From JAJXWB01 sp964634325 (lineage in GTDB: Bacteria; Pseudomonadota; Alphaproteobacteria; Rhizobiales; Beijerinckiaceae), in contig CAZWJF010000011.1 of the NCBI GenBank assembly GCA_964634325.1, positions 31,444 through 95,443 on the forward strand: a DNA stretch of 64,000 nucleotides, given 5' to 3'. Numbering within the stretch: the stretch's first letter is position 1; each line of letters begins with the position of its first letter. The position numbers were made by a program, and so were the translations under genes. This document shows, piece after piece, positions 33,163 to 41,978 of the stretch. Below the pieces are notes generated by a model. The model ran no database searches. It was not told the DNA's origin and was given only the letters and a program-made list of their open reading frames with translations.

Positions 33163-36100
33163 TCACAAGCCGCGGAGCGCCGCATCTGCGCTCCATTCCA
33201 TGCGCATGTCGCGCAAGTCCGCAGCGGCGGCCTCGACGACGCCGCGTCCCTCGTCGCAGTGCGCCTGCAGGAACAGAATTCGTCCGCGCAACGCCTCGTT
33301 GAGCGCGCGTTCGCGACGCGACTTGCGCGCTGTCGCGGAGATGTCCGCGCGGCGCAGCCAGCGCGCGCAGGCCTCCTGTTCGCCGGCGTCAGCGGCCGCC
33401 CTGGCCAGCGCCCGACAAGCCGCCGCCTCGCCCAGACGCTCGCCGTGCCGGGCGCGCCGGAGGATGTGGGCGGCGTATCGACGCGCCGCCGCAATATCGC
33501 CGGTCTCGACGCAGGCCTCGACCAGCCACGCGTATTGGACCGAGACGTAAAACTTGAAAGCGCGTCCCTCCATCCAGTGAACGGCGTCGCGCAATTGCTG
33601 GAGCGCAGATGTTTCGCCTGTCTGACGCCATCGGGCGTAACCGCTGGCCGCGCGGCAGGCGGCGAGGATCAGAAGCCCGCGCATGGTCTCCGCGCGCTGC
33701 GCGGTCGCGATGGCGAGCTCCTCTGCTTCCTTCCAGCGACCCTGCCAGACGAGCGCGACGACACGCCAGTTGCGCATCGAATTCGACACTGGATGCATCG
33801 CGCCGCCCAGCAAGGCCTCGGCCTCCTCAAAGCAGGCGTCGGCGGCGGCGAAATCGCCGCGATCGGCGAGAATGCTCGCCTTGCAAGCCAGCGTATAGGG
33901 CGAACCAACTGCAAAGCCGCCGCTCTTCCTGACTCCGGCCTGTTTGGCGGAAAGCGCGGCGTCGAGCAGCGGCAGCGCCTCATCGTATTGACAGGCTGCG
34001 GTCAGCACCTGGCCGAGCGTGGCGTCGATCTGCGCGATGAGGCGTCCATCTTGCGTCAGCCGCGCAGTGCGCGCGGCCGCGCGCGCATTGGCGACGGCTT
34101 CCCTGATCCGTCCGAAGCCGTAGCACATGTAGCCGAGCCAATAGAGCGCGCGCGCCAGCGCCTCGACGTCGCCGGCAGCCTCTGCGAGAGCCACCGCGCG
34201 CTCGAACTGGGCGACGTCGTTCTTCAGCGACAAGGGATCGAAAATGCTGGCCATGCCCAGCTTGTTCGCCACTTGGCACCAGTGAAGCGCAGAGTCGCGA
34301 TCAACGCCATCCGAACGCTCCAGCGCATCGAGCGCGGTCATGTAATGCGCGCGCGCGCGATCGAGCGCAAAAACTTTCATCGCGGCGTCGCCCGCCTGCT
34401 CGGCGAAGCGCGCGGCGGCGCCCCATTCGCCGGCGCCCTGGCAGTGATAGGCCAACGCTCCGAGCGCATCGTGGCGATCGGAGGTTTGTCCCCGCGCCGT
34501 CAGATCGGTCGCGATGCGCCTGTGAAACGCCCTGCGCTCGTCCAGATCGATCGAGTCGTAGACAGCGTCTCGCGTGACGCCGTGTTTGAAACGCAAACCG
34601 CCGCCAGTCGGATCGGCGAACAGGAAATCGGCTTCGGCCAAGGCATCGAGCGTCGCCGTATCCGGCGCGTGGCCGCAGGCCGCGACGAGCGATGCGTAAG
34701 GAACGACATTGCCGACGGCGGCGGCCGCCCGGACGACATCCGCGCATGCCTGCGGCAGTCTGTGAAGACGCGACGTGACGAGCGATCCGATCCATCCCTG
34801 CTTGCCGCGCGCGTCGATCGCCTGCGCAAGCCCTTGGGGCGAGGCCGAGTGACACAATTCCTCCACGTAAAGCGGAACGCCGCCGGCGTAAGCGTGAATT
34901 TGCGCAACCAGAAATGGGTCGGCTTGCGGCAGCCATCGCCGCACGGCCTGCGCCGTCTGCGCCCCGGTAAAAGGCTCGAGCGCAATGTGGCGCGCGGCGA
35001 TCAGCCACTCAGCCTCGTCTTCGTTGGTCCGACTCGTCAGCAGCGCGCGAATATCGGCGTCCGAGCGCATCAAAGCGCCCATCAGCCGACGACTGGCGTC
35101 GTCCGCCCATTGCCAATCGTCGACCACGAGCACGACCGGACGCCGTCGAGCCAAAGCGCCGATCAATTCCATCAGCGCCTCGACTGCGTCGCCGACAATG
35201 CCCGGCGCGCGATCCGGCCCTGGCGCGACAAGCCCGAGCAAAGCATCCGCGGCGGAGAGCGCGCCCACCTGCAGGCTCGTCAACGCCGCCCTCGCCTGCG
35301 CCGCCGCCTCGTCTCTCGACAGGCCGTCCCTCACTCCGAGGAGCCCCCGCGCCATCTGGAGAAAGGGCTGCAAGACTTCCGCGCCGAGGTAGTTCTCGCA
35401 CCCGCCCCTCAGCACGAGCCTTTCGTCCGGCCTCGCCGAAACGAGAGATTCCTCGAGGAGCCGCGTCTTTCCTAGGCCAGCGTTCCCGACGATCACCAAG
35501 GCGCGCGCGCCGGACGTCGGCGTGGACAAGAATTGCGTCAGTTCAGAAACAATTTCGCCGCGGCCGATGAATGGCGTCAATCCGCGGTTGGCGGTCGACT
35601 CGAACCGCCGCGTCGCCGCCCCGCCGCCAAGAACCGAATAGGACCTCGGGAGTCCTTCCGAGGCCGCATCCAAGGCCGGCGTCTGGCGCAATTCGAAGAA
35701 ATGGGCGTGCGGCCCGAGCGCATCGAAACTCACCAGAAGCTCGCCGGCTTTCGCCTGGCGCGACAGATGGGCCGCGACATTCGCGACGTCGCCGATCAGA
35801 TCCAGCCGGCCGCGCTCGATGTCGCCGTCTTCGATCAACAGCACGCCGGCGTGAACGCCAGAATGCATGGTCAGCGGCAGAAAGCGGTTTGGAAGCCCGG
35901 GCGGGCGCAGCCGCCCCACCCGTTCGTGGATTTCGAGCGCCGTATCGGTCGCACGCCTGCCATCGTCCTCCCCCGGCCGTGGGTGGCCGAATACGATCGT
36001 CGCGCCGTCCCCCTGCGTCCGCACGACGATCCCGCCCCTTCGCGACGCGGCCTCCCGCCAGATCGTTCGAATTTGCAGGAGAAGGAGCGAATAGTCCTCG

Positions 36101-36207
36101 GATTCCATCTCGCGGCCGATCGCCGTCGAACTCGACAGGTCCGAGAAGAGAACAGTCAGCCGTTGTCGCGCGCGCTGGGCGCGTGCAGGCGGTGTGGGGG
36201 CGTCCAT
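33163..36207 (-). CDS. Class III nucleotidyl cyclase-AAA ATPase-TPR signalling protein
   Basis: 1014 residues. Residues ~12-200 are a class III cyclase homology domain: metal Asp positions in LFSDLSSSTAIG and TQGDGATIVFG, and the catalytic-face helix LIGDVANVAAHLS. That helix has the Asn, but His replaces the usual transition-state Arg (N-x-A-A-R-L). Residues ~220-520 are an AAA_16/MalT-type NTPase (IGRGEIVSELTQFL, Walker A GNAGLGKT, Walker B VVLVVDDWQWAD). The rest is helical TPR-like repeats. Starts at ATG 36207 (MDAPTPPAR); longer frames lack better starts. It converges on the fusion gene with 9 bases between stops. Cyclase activity may be reduced or altered. Confidence 0.82.
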   Translation of the reverse strand: MDAPTPPARAQRARQRLTVLFSDLSSSTAIGREMESEDYSLLLLQIRTIWREAASRRGGIVVRTQGDGATIVFGHPRPGEDDGRRATDTALEIHERVGRLRPPGLPNRFLPLTMHSGVHAGVLLIEDGDIERGRLDLIGDVANVAAHLSRQAKAGELLVSFDALGPHAHFFELRQTPALDAASEGLPRSYSVLGGGAATRRFESTANRGLTPFIGRGEIVSELTQFLSTPTSGARALVIVGNAGLGKTRLLEESLVSARPDERLVLRGGCENYLGAEVLQPFLQMARGLLGVRDGLSRDEAAAQARAALTSLQVGALSAADALLGLVAPGPDRAPGIVGDAVEALMELIGALARRRPVVLVVDDWQWADDASRRLMGALMRSDADIRALLTSRTNEDEAEWLIAARHIALEPFTGAQTAQAVRRWLPQADPFLVAQIHAYAGGVPLYVEELCHSASPQGLAQAIDARGKQGWIGSLVTSRLHRLPQACADVVRAAAAVGNVVPYASLVAACGHAPDTATLDALAEADFLFADPTGGGLRFKHGVTRDAVYDSIDLDERRAFHRRIATDLTARGQTSDRHDALGALAYHCQGAGEWGAAARFAEQAGDAAMKVFALDRARAHYMTALDALERSDGVDRDSALHWCQVANKLGMASIFDPLSLKNDVAQFERAVALAEAAGDVEALARALYWLGYMCYGFGRIREAVANARAAARTARLTQDGRLIAQIDATLGQVLTAACQYDEALPLLDAALSAKQAGVRKSGGFAVGSPYTLACKASILADRGDFAAADACFEEAEALLGGAMHPVSNSMRNWRVVALVWQGRWKEAEELAIATAQRAETMRGLLILAACRAASGYARWRQTGETSALQQLRDAVHWMEGRAFKFYVSVQYAWLVEACVETGDIAAARRYAAHILRRARHGERLGEAAACRALARAAADAGEQEACARWLRRADISATARKSRRERALNEALRGRILFLQAHCDEGRGVVEAAAADLRDMRMEWSADAALRGL

Positions 36208-36895
36208 ATCAGCTCGGGCGAAAGCTGGCCGGTTCGACGACCGCTCCACCCCGATCGCCGTCGAAGCGCGAAGAGACCGCCAGCCGCAGATGCTACAGGC
36301 CGCGGGCCGCATTGACACGCGCGGAATGGCGCCGTTCGAAAAATTTGCGACGAATGATGTACAGCGTCGTTGCTGGCGATGCTTCAACCGCATTGGCGGA
36401 TTGCTCGGACCAGAGAGCGGGGTCGGCAGAAGCGGGCCGAGCGGAAATCAGAGGGCCGTCACGCCCGGATCAATACAAGCGCTAGTTGACTCTCAGAAAC
36501 TACACAAAACATGATTTCGATTGCTATCGTCTATATGCTGAATACGCATCGCTATTGCGTCGTCATTTTAGTTATTATGATTTGAATTCTCTTTCCATAA
36601 TTACTACATTTTACGGCGGATACGGCTAATAACCCAACCTTGCCTTGCGGCTTATATTTCATCACTGATTTCGCGAAACGAAGACACGACAACGTCCTGA
36701 GGCGCCGGCGACGAGGGCCTCGTTGGGGCGCAACAATCGCCTTCGGCAATCGCAGTCGCTTAGGCGCGCGTTTGGTCGCGCCAAACAGCGGATAAGGAAC
36801 GCCAAGTCCCCTGCATGACGCGCTTTCCTGAGCCCTGCTGTGATTGCGCGGGTCTGGCAGGAATTTCGACAGGAATTATCTGTCAGGAACGTGTC
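36208..36895. other. Non-coding interval with AT-rich core
   Basis: About 690 bases with no convincing gene. The stretch from about 36480 to 36660 is clearly richer in A and T than the surroundings. It contains poly-T/poly-A runs and tracts such as TTTTAGTTATTATG near 36566. Short inverted repeats occur further right (GGCGCG...CGCGCC near 36763-36782; GACAG...CTGTC near 36869-36885). It must hold the promoter of the cyclase gene. The only ORFs present are short, basic and lack ribosome binding sites. Confidence 0.5.
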
Positions 36896-37306
36896 TCAGA
36901 CCCAATGCGCGCCCAGAACCGGGTAGAGCCCCGCGCCTGCGACGAACTTATGAAACATATAGGCCAGGTCGCCATAGAATAACGCGAGAAAAACCGGCCG
37001 CGTCCAATAGCGTTTGCGCTTGAACGCGACGTCGAACACGACAGCGTCCAGCGCGACCGCCAGAAGTCCGACGCCGAGCAGCGCGAGGGCCGGAATGACG
37101 CCAATGTGGAACGCCGCCAATGCGACGAGGATGTACATGCCCAAGCCGCCGAGTCCGGCGGGAATGCTGACGAAAGCCCACAGACGGGGAGGCTCGCGGC
37201 GCGAGAGGTTCTCGACGGCATGACACCACGCCGCCAGCTCTTCGGCGCTGATCGAGTAGATCAGGAACGCGACGGACAGCGACAAAGGCGGCATCCAATG
37301 CGCCAT
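36896..37306 (-). CDS. Small integral membrane protein, hypothetical
   Basis: A 136-residue protein with about four membrane segments (roughly residues 8-22, 47-66, 68-88 and 105-118, judged by hydrophobic runs such as LGMYILVALAAFHIG and LALLGVGLLAVALDAVVF). The ATG at 37306 has an excellent GGAGGAATGAC upstream. The C-terminus (YMFHKFVAGAGLYPVLGAHWV) is partly hydrophobic. No family is recognised. It stands alone on its strand. Confidence 0.72.
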   Translation of the reverse strand: MAHWMPPLSLSVAFLIYSISAEELAAWCHAVENLSRREPPRLWAFVSIPAGLGGLGMYILVALAAFHIGVIPALALLGVGLLAVALDAVVFDVAFKRKRYWTRPVFLALFYGDLAYMFHKFVAGAGLYPVLGAHWV

Positions 37307-37510
37307 GTCATTCCTCCGTTCGCTTCTCGAGCGCGACCCTGCGTCGCGCCCCACGCGTGCAAGGCCTAACAAGACTTTCTTAACGATTTCTCCACGCGCG
37401 GACGGCGGTCGGCATGGCTGGCGCCGTCGCGGCGCATTTGCCGGCCCGCCGAAGCCGAGCGTAAACTCCGGGCCTGACGACCAAGCAATTCAAATCACGG
37501 GCGGATCGGC

Positions 37511-38359
37511 ATGGATATCGAGAAACTGGCGGCCTGGAAGGGGAGGCAGGAAACCGTCGAGGACACGATAACGCCCGTTCCGATCGCCGCGCTCTCGGCC
37601 ACGCTCGACCGCGACGACCCGCAGCCGCAACCCGGCGATCCCCTGCCGGCGCTGTGGCACTGGCTGTATTTCCTGCCGCTGCATCGCCAATCCGAGATCG
37701 GCCCGGACGGCCACGCCAAACGCGGCGGCTTTCTGCCGCCGGTCGAACTGCCGCGCCGCATGTGGGCCGGCGGACGGCTGACCTATGGCGAGCCGCTGAG
37801 GGTCGGCGACGCGATCCGCCGGACCTCGACCATCCTGGATGTCTCCGCGAAGCAAGGCGCGACAGGATCGCTCGTCTTCGTGCTCGTGCGCCATGAAATT
37901 ACCAGTTCGTCCGGCGGATCGCTCACCGAAGAGCACGACATCGTCTATCGCGCCATGCCCGGGCGGGACGACAAGCCGCCGGCGCCGAAGGCCGCGCCGA
38001 CGGGCGCAGCCTGGTCGCGCGACATCGTTCCTGACGATGTTCTTCTGTTCCGCTATTCGGCGCTGACCTTCAACGGGCACCGCATCCACTACGACCGGCG
38101 CTATGTGACGGAAGTCGAAGGCTATCCCGGCCTGATCGTCCACGGACCGCTGATCGCGACCCTGCTGGTCGATCTCGCGCGCCGGAACGATCCACGCGCG
38201 CTGCGCTCGTTCCGGTTCCGTGCGGTCAGCCCGCTTTTCGACATCGCGCCATTCTCGGTCCATGGCGCGCCGTCGGCGGACAAGGCTTCGGCGAAACTCT
38301 GGGCGCGCAATTCGCAGGGTGGGCTGGCGATGGAAGGCGAAGCCACATTCGCCGCATGA
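37511..38359 (+). CDS. MaoC-like/HTD2-type acyl-CoA hydratase (FAS1-like dehydratase)
   Basis: A 282-residue double hot-dog protein of the HTD2/mesaconyl-C4-CoA hydratase group. The N-terminal half carries WHWLYFLPLHRQSEIGPDGH and GGFLPPVELPRRMWAGGR; the C-terminal half holds the hydratase-like segment LTFNGHRIHYDRRYV with VEGYPGLIVHGPLIATLL. Family members hydrate or dehydrate branched dicarboxylyl-CoA esters such as mesaconyl-C4-CoA or 3-methylfumaryl-CoA. The substrate here is unknown. It starts a plus-strand run with a thioesterase and an IlvD/Edd enzyme. Confidence 0.85.
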   Translation: MDIEKLAAWKGRQETVEDTITPVPIAALSATLDRDDPQPQPGDPLPALWHWLYFLPLHRQSEIGPDGHAKRGGFLPPVELPRRMWAGGRLTYGEPLRVGDAIRRTSTILDVSAKQGATGSLVFVLVRHEITSSSGGSLTEEHDIVYRAMPGRDDKPPAPKAAPTGAAWSRDIVPDDVLLFRYSALTFNGHRIHYDRRYVTEVEGYPGLIVHGPLIATLLVDLARRNDPRALRSFRFRAVSPLFDIAPFSVHGAPSADKASAKLWARNSQGGLAMEGEATFAA

Positions 38360-38399
38360 CGCGCGCGGCGGCGGCGCATTGGCAGGGAAGATCGATACC

Positions 38400-39212
38400 A
38401 TGACAGAGTTGCATCCGCTCGACGCGGCCGTACGGCTCGAGCGTCGCGGCGACGTCCTGCACGGCGCGACAAGTCCGGCCTACGCCAACATGGCCGGCCC
38501 CTTCGGCGGCGCGACGGCCGCCGTGCTGCTGAACGCCGTGATGGTCGACGAGCGGCGCCTCGCAGACCCGATCGCGCTCACGGTCAATTTCTGCGGCGCG
38601 ATCACGGACGGCGCATTCGAAGTCTCGGCCCGGCTCATTCGCGGCGGCAAGAACACGCAGCACTGGTCCGTCGAGCTGACGCAAAACGGCTCGATCGCCG
38701 CGACAGCGAGCGTGGTGTGCGGCGTGCGGCGTCCGACCTGGACGCATCTGCCGACCGCTGCGCCTGCCGCGCCGCCCTTCGACAAAGTCGCTCCGCCAGA
38801 CATTCCGCGGCCACTCCCCTGGGTGCAACGCTACGACATGCGTTTCATCGAGGGCGATCTCGGCAAGTTTCCGCGCAACGACGGCGTGCTGCGGCCTGCG
38901 CGCTCGCTGATCTGGCTGCAAGACGCGCCCGCCCGCCCGCTCGACTTCCTGTCGCTGGCCGCGCTCTCGGACACGTTTCTGGTGCGCATCATGCTGGTGC
39001 GCGGCACGTTCCAGCCGATGGCGACAGTGTCGATGACCACCTATTTTCACGTCGGCGCAGAAGAACTCGGCCGTATCGGCGCCGCGCCCGTGCTGGGCGA
39101 CGCCAACGGCGACGTGTTCCACGATTGTTTCGCGGACCAGACCTGCGCCCTGTGGAGCGAGGATGGCCGATTGCTCGCCAATGGCGTGCAGATCACCTGG
39201 TACAAGGAATAG
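38400..39212 (+). CDS. TesB-like acyl-CoA thioesterase (double hot-dog)
   Basis: A 270-residue thioesterase of the TesB-like/4HBT_3 type. The first hot-dog domain begins at GATSPAYANMAGPFGGATAAVLLNA and ends near VCGVRRPTW. The second runs from about residue 135 and contains LAALSDTFLVRIMLVRG and MTTYFHVGAEEL. These fit a medium/long-chain acyl-CoA thioesterase. The ATG at 38400 lies 40 bases after the hydratase gene, with AGGGAAG upstream. Together they suggest metabolism of a CoA-linked acid. Confidence 0.85.
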   Translation: MTELHPLDAAVRLERRGDVLHGATSPAYANMAGPFGGATAAVLLNAVMVDERRLADPIALTVNFCGAITDGAFEVSARLIRGGKNTQHWSVELTQNGSIAATASVVCGVRRPTWTHLPTAAPAAPPFDKVAPPDIPRPLPWVQRYDMRFIEGDLGKFPRNDGVLRPARSLIWLQDAPARPLDFLSLAALSDTFLVRIMLVRGTFQPMATVSMTTYFHVGAEELGRIGAAPVLGDANGDVFHDCFADQTCALWSEDGRLLANGVQITWYKE

Positions 39213-39217
39213 CGGGC

Positions 39218-40924
39218 ATGACGAGCGGCATGCGCAAGAACCTCGCCAATTACGGCGACGCAGATTTCTCGCTCTTCCTGCGCAAGGCCTTCATCAAGGC
39301 GCTCGGGTACACCGACGACGCCCTGTCGCGACCGATCGTCGGAATCGTCAACACCGATTCCGGATACAACGCCTGCCATGCGAACGCGCCCGACCTGATC
39401 GCGGCGGCGAGCCGTGGCGTGATGCTGGCGGGCGGCATTCCCGTGCCCTTCCCCGTCATTTCGATCCAGGAGAGTTTCGCCAATCCGACCTCCATGTATC
39501 TGCGCAATCTCATGGCGATGGATACGGAGGAGATGATCCGCGCGCAGCCCATGGATTCCGTGATCCTGATCGGCGGCTGCGACAAGACGGTTCCTGCATT
39601 GCTGATGGGCGCGGCGAGCGCCGACGTTCCAGCGATCATGCTGGCGACGGGGCCGATGCTCGCGGGCTCCTTCCGCGGCGAGCGCATCGGCGCCTGCACG
39701 GATTGCCGCCGTTTCTGGGCGCGTTATCGCGCAGGCGAAATCGACGAAGCGACGATTGAAGCCGCCAATTCGGAACTCGCGCCCACCGTCGGCACATGCT
39801 CTGTCATGGGCACCGCGAGCACGATGGCGCTGGCGGTCGAAGCGATGGGTATGATGCTGCCCGGCGCAGCGAGCGCGCCCGCTGTTTCCGCCGAGCGCCG
39901 AAGGCTCGCGGAGCAGACCGGCGCGCGCGCGGTAGAAATCGCCGCGCAGAAAATCAAGCCGTCGCAGATCATGACGCCTGCCGCCTTCGTCAACGCGCTG
40001 CGCGTCGTGCTGGCGGCTGGCGGTTCGACGAACGCCATCATTCATTTGACCGCGATGGCGGGCCGTCTCGGCATCGGAGTCGATCTCGAAAAATTCGACG
40101 CGCTGGGGCGCCAAACGCCCGTGCTCGTCGACATGAAGCCGACCGGCCAGCATTACCTGGAGGATCTGCACAAGGCCGGCGGGCTGAACGCGATCCTGCG
40201 CGAATTAGGCGACCAGATCGATCTGGATTGCGTCACGATATCGGGCCGCACATTGCGCGAGACGCTGTCCGCCACGCAGTCATGGCCGCAGGACGTCGTG
40301 CGTCCACGCGAGAATCCGATTCATTCGGGCGGCGGCATCGCCGTGCTGCGCGGCAATCTCGCGCCGGACGGCGCGATCATCAAGCAATCGGCCGCGACTC
40401 CGGCGCTGCTCCAGCACGAGGGCCGCGCGGTCGTTTTCGATTCTCTCGCCGATCTCGCAGCGCGGCTCGACGACCCAGACCTCGACGTGCGCGCCGACGA
40501 TGTTCTGGTGCTGCGCAACGCCGGGCCCAAAGGCGCGCCGGGCATGCCGGAAGCCGGCTACATACCGATCCCTAGGAAACTCGCGTCGCAAGGCGTCAAA
40601 GACATGGTGCGCATATCGGATGCGCGCATGAGCGGCACGGCGTTCGGGTCCATCGTCCTGCATATCGCGCCGGAATCGGCGGATGGCGGCCCGCTGGCGC
40701 TGGTGAAGAACGGCGACCGCATCAAGCTCGATACGAATGGACGGCGGATCGATCTGCTGGTCAGCGACGTGGAGCTTGCGAAGCGTCGCGCCGCGCTGCC
40801 GCCATTGCCTGACGGCAAGGGCAAGCGCGGCTACGAGAAGCTCTACTTCGAAACGGTGACGCAGGCGGGACGGGGCTGCGATTTCGACTTCTGCATTCCG
40901 GAGATTACGCGGACCGTTCCGTGA
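39218..40924 (+). CDS. IlvD/Edd-family dehydratase (sugar-acid or dihydroxy-acid dehydratase)
   Basis: A 568-residue Fe-S dehydratase removing water from 2,3-dihydroxy acids. Cluster and active-site cysteines lie in GGCDKTVPALLMG, GACTDCRRFW and TCSVMGTASTM; the Ser/Thr-rich catalytic region is SDARMSGTAFGS. The pattern ESFANPTSMYLRNLMAMDTEEM resembles aldonic-acid (arabonate/xylonate-type) dehydratases more than the biosynthetic IlvD, which suggests catabolism. The convergent DapA-like gene fits the next step of such a pathway. Starts five bases after the thioesterase gene. Confidence 0.88.
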   Translation: MTSGMRKNLANYGDADFSLFLRKAFIKALGYTDDALSRPIVGIVNTDSGYNACHANAPDLIAAASRGVMLAGGIPVPFPVISIQESFANPTSMYLRNLMAMDTEEMIRAQPMDSVILIGGCDKTVPALLMGAASADVPAIMLATGPMLAGSFRGERIGACTDCRRFWARYRAGEIDEATIEAANSELAPTVGTCSVMGTASTMALAVEAMGMMLPGAASAPAVSAERRRLAEQTGARAVEIAAQKIKPSQIMTPAAFVNALRVVLAAGGSTNAIIHLTAMAGRLGIGVDLEKFDALGRQTPVLVDMKPTGQHYLEDLHKAGGLNAILRELGDQIDLDCVTISGRTLRETLSATQSWPQDVVRPRENPIHSGGGIAVLRGNLAPDGAIIKQSAATPALLQHEGRAVVFDSLADLAARLDDPDLDVRADDVLVLRNAGPKGAPGMPEAGYIPIPRKLASQGVKDMVRISDARMSGTAFGSIVLHIAPESADGGPLALVKNGDRIKLDTNGRRIDLLVSDVELAKRRAALPPLPDGKGKRGYEKLYFETVTQAGRGCDFDFCIPEITRTVP

Positions 40925-40925
40925 T

Positions 40926-41040
40926 CGTCATTGCGAGCGAAGCGAAGCAGTCCAGTGGCGTCAGCACGGCTCTGGATTGCTTCTTCGCACAATTCGAAGT
41001 CGGAAATATCCGACTTCGCGAAATGCTCCTCGCAATGACG
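40926..41040. repeat. Palindromic intergenic repeat with internal 10-bp hairpin
   Basis: The ends are imperfect inverted copies: CGTCATTGCGAG at 40926-40937 and CTCGCAATGACG at 41029-41040. The left arm continues GCGAAGCGAAGCA, a form I recognise as a common dispersed palindrome in Hyphomicrobiales intergenic regions. Inside lies a perfect stem CGAAGTCGGA (40995-41004) and TCCGACTTCG (41009-41018) with an AATA loop. It sits exactly between two convergent genes and may also act as a bidirectional terminator. No second copy was seen in this window. Confidence 0.65.
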
Positions 41041-41048
41041 CGTCTGCG

Positions 41049-41978
41049 TCAAACCGCCGCCCGCTTGTCCACACGCGCCAGTCGCTGCAGCAGATAATCC
41101 ACCTCCGCCCTCGCCGTCGCGCTCAGGCCGGCGCCGGGCTTGCGTTGCGCGTCGTGTGTGAGAACTCCGCGTTTCATCAGCACGTATTTGCGCACGGCCA
41201 AACCCGCGCCCGGCTGCTGCTCGTAGCGCAACAGCGGCAGATGCGCATCGAACAGATCATGCGCGCGATCGCGCTCGCCGGCCTTCGAAAGGCGCACCAC
41301 GTCGATCAGCATTTCGGGGAAGGCGTAGCCGGTATTCGAACCGTCGGCGCCGCGCTCCATCTCGAAATCCAGAAACAGGCCGCCGTTGGCGACGAGAATC
41401 GACAACGGCTTGAGCGCGCCCTCGGCCTGCCATTTGCGCAGCGTCGAAATCTTTTCGAGCCCCGGCCAATCCTCGGCCTTCAGCATCACGCAATTCGCAT
41501 TGTCCGTCGCAATGCGACGGATGACGCCCGGCGTCATGACGACGCTTGTGATGAGCGGATAGTCCTGAACGACGAAGGGAACGTCGGCGCCAATCGCTTC
41601 GCTCGCCTGCGCGTAATACGTCACGATCTGGTCGTCGGTGCGCAACGTGTTCGGCGGGGCGATCATCACTCCGGCGGCGCCCGCCTCCATCGCTTCGCGG
41701 GCGAGCGCGCGCATGGCGGCGAAGCCGGGCGCCGAAACGCCGACCACGATCGGCTTGTCACGCATCATCGCGACGGCGCGTTTGACGATTTCGAGCGATT
41801 CGTGCGGCTCGAGCTTCGGCGCCTCTCCCATGATGCCGAGCACGGTTGCGCCGTCTGCGCCGATGCGCGCGTAGAAATCGAACAAACGGTCGACGCTCGC
41901 CCAGTCGATTGCGCCATCGGGCGCGAAAGGCGTGGGTGCGATTGGGAATACGCCAGCGGCGGAGGGGTCGAGTTTCAC
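41049..41978 (-). CDS. DapA-family (dihydrodipicolinate synthase-like) lyase/aldolase
   Basis: A 309-residue class I aldolase-fold enzyme. The Schiff-base lysine is in VMLKAEDWPG and the catalytic Tyr in VVQDYPL; the N-terminal segment FPIAPTPFAPDGAIDW is typical. Real DapA functions in lysine synthesis, but the context (IlvD/Edd and RraA-like neighbours) favours a catabolic keto-acid lyase or aldolase. The start is a GTG at 41978 overlapping the RraA-like stop (GTGA), so the two are coupled; GGAAG lies just before it. Confidence 0.82.
   Translation of the reverse strand: MKLDPSAAGVFPIAPTPFAPDGAIDWASVDRLFDFYARIGADGATVLGIMGEAPKLEPHESLEIVKRAVAMMRDKPIVVGVSAPGFAAMRALAREAMEAGAAGVMIAPPNTLRTDDQIVTYYAQASEAIGADVPFVVQDYPLITSVVMTPGVIRRIATDNANCVMLKAEDWPGLEKISTLRKWQAEGALKPLSILVANGGLFLDFEMERGADGSNTGYAFPEMLIDVVRLSKAGERDRAHDLFDAHLPLLRYEQQPGAGLAVRKYVLMKRGVLTHDAQRKPGAGLSATARAEVDYLLQRLARVDKRAAV

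Noticed and set aside
33259..35475. 738-codon plus-strand frame opposite the cyclase-AAA-TPR gene
   Set aside because: No motifs, and Walker motifs and the cyclase domain are on the minus strand.
36552..36749. 65-codon minus-strand ORF in the AT-rich gap
   Set aside because: Basic, no ribosome binding site, composition unlike genes on either side.
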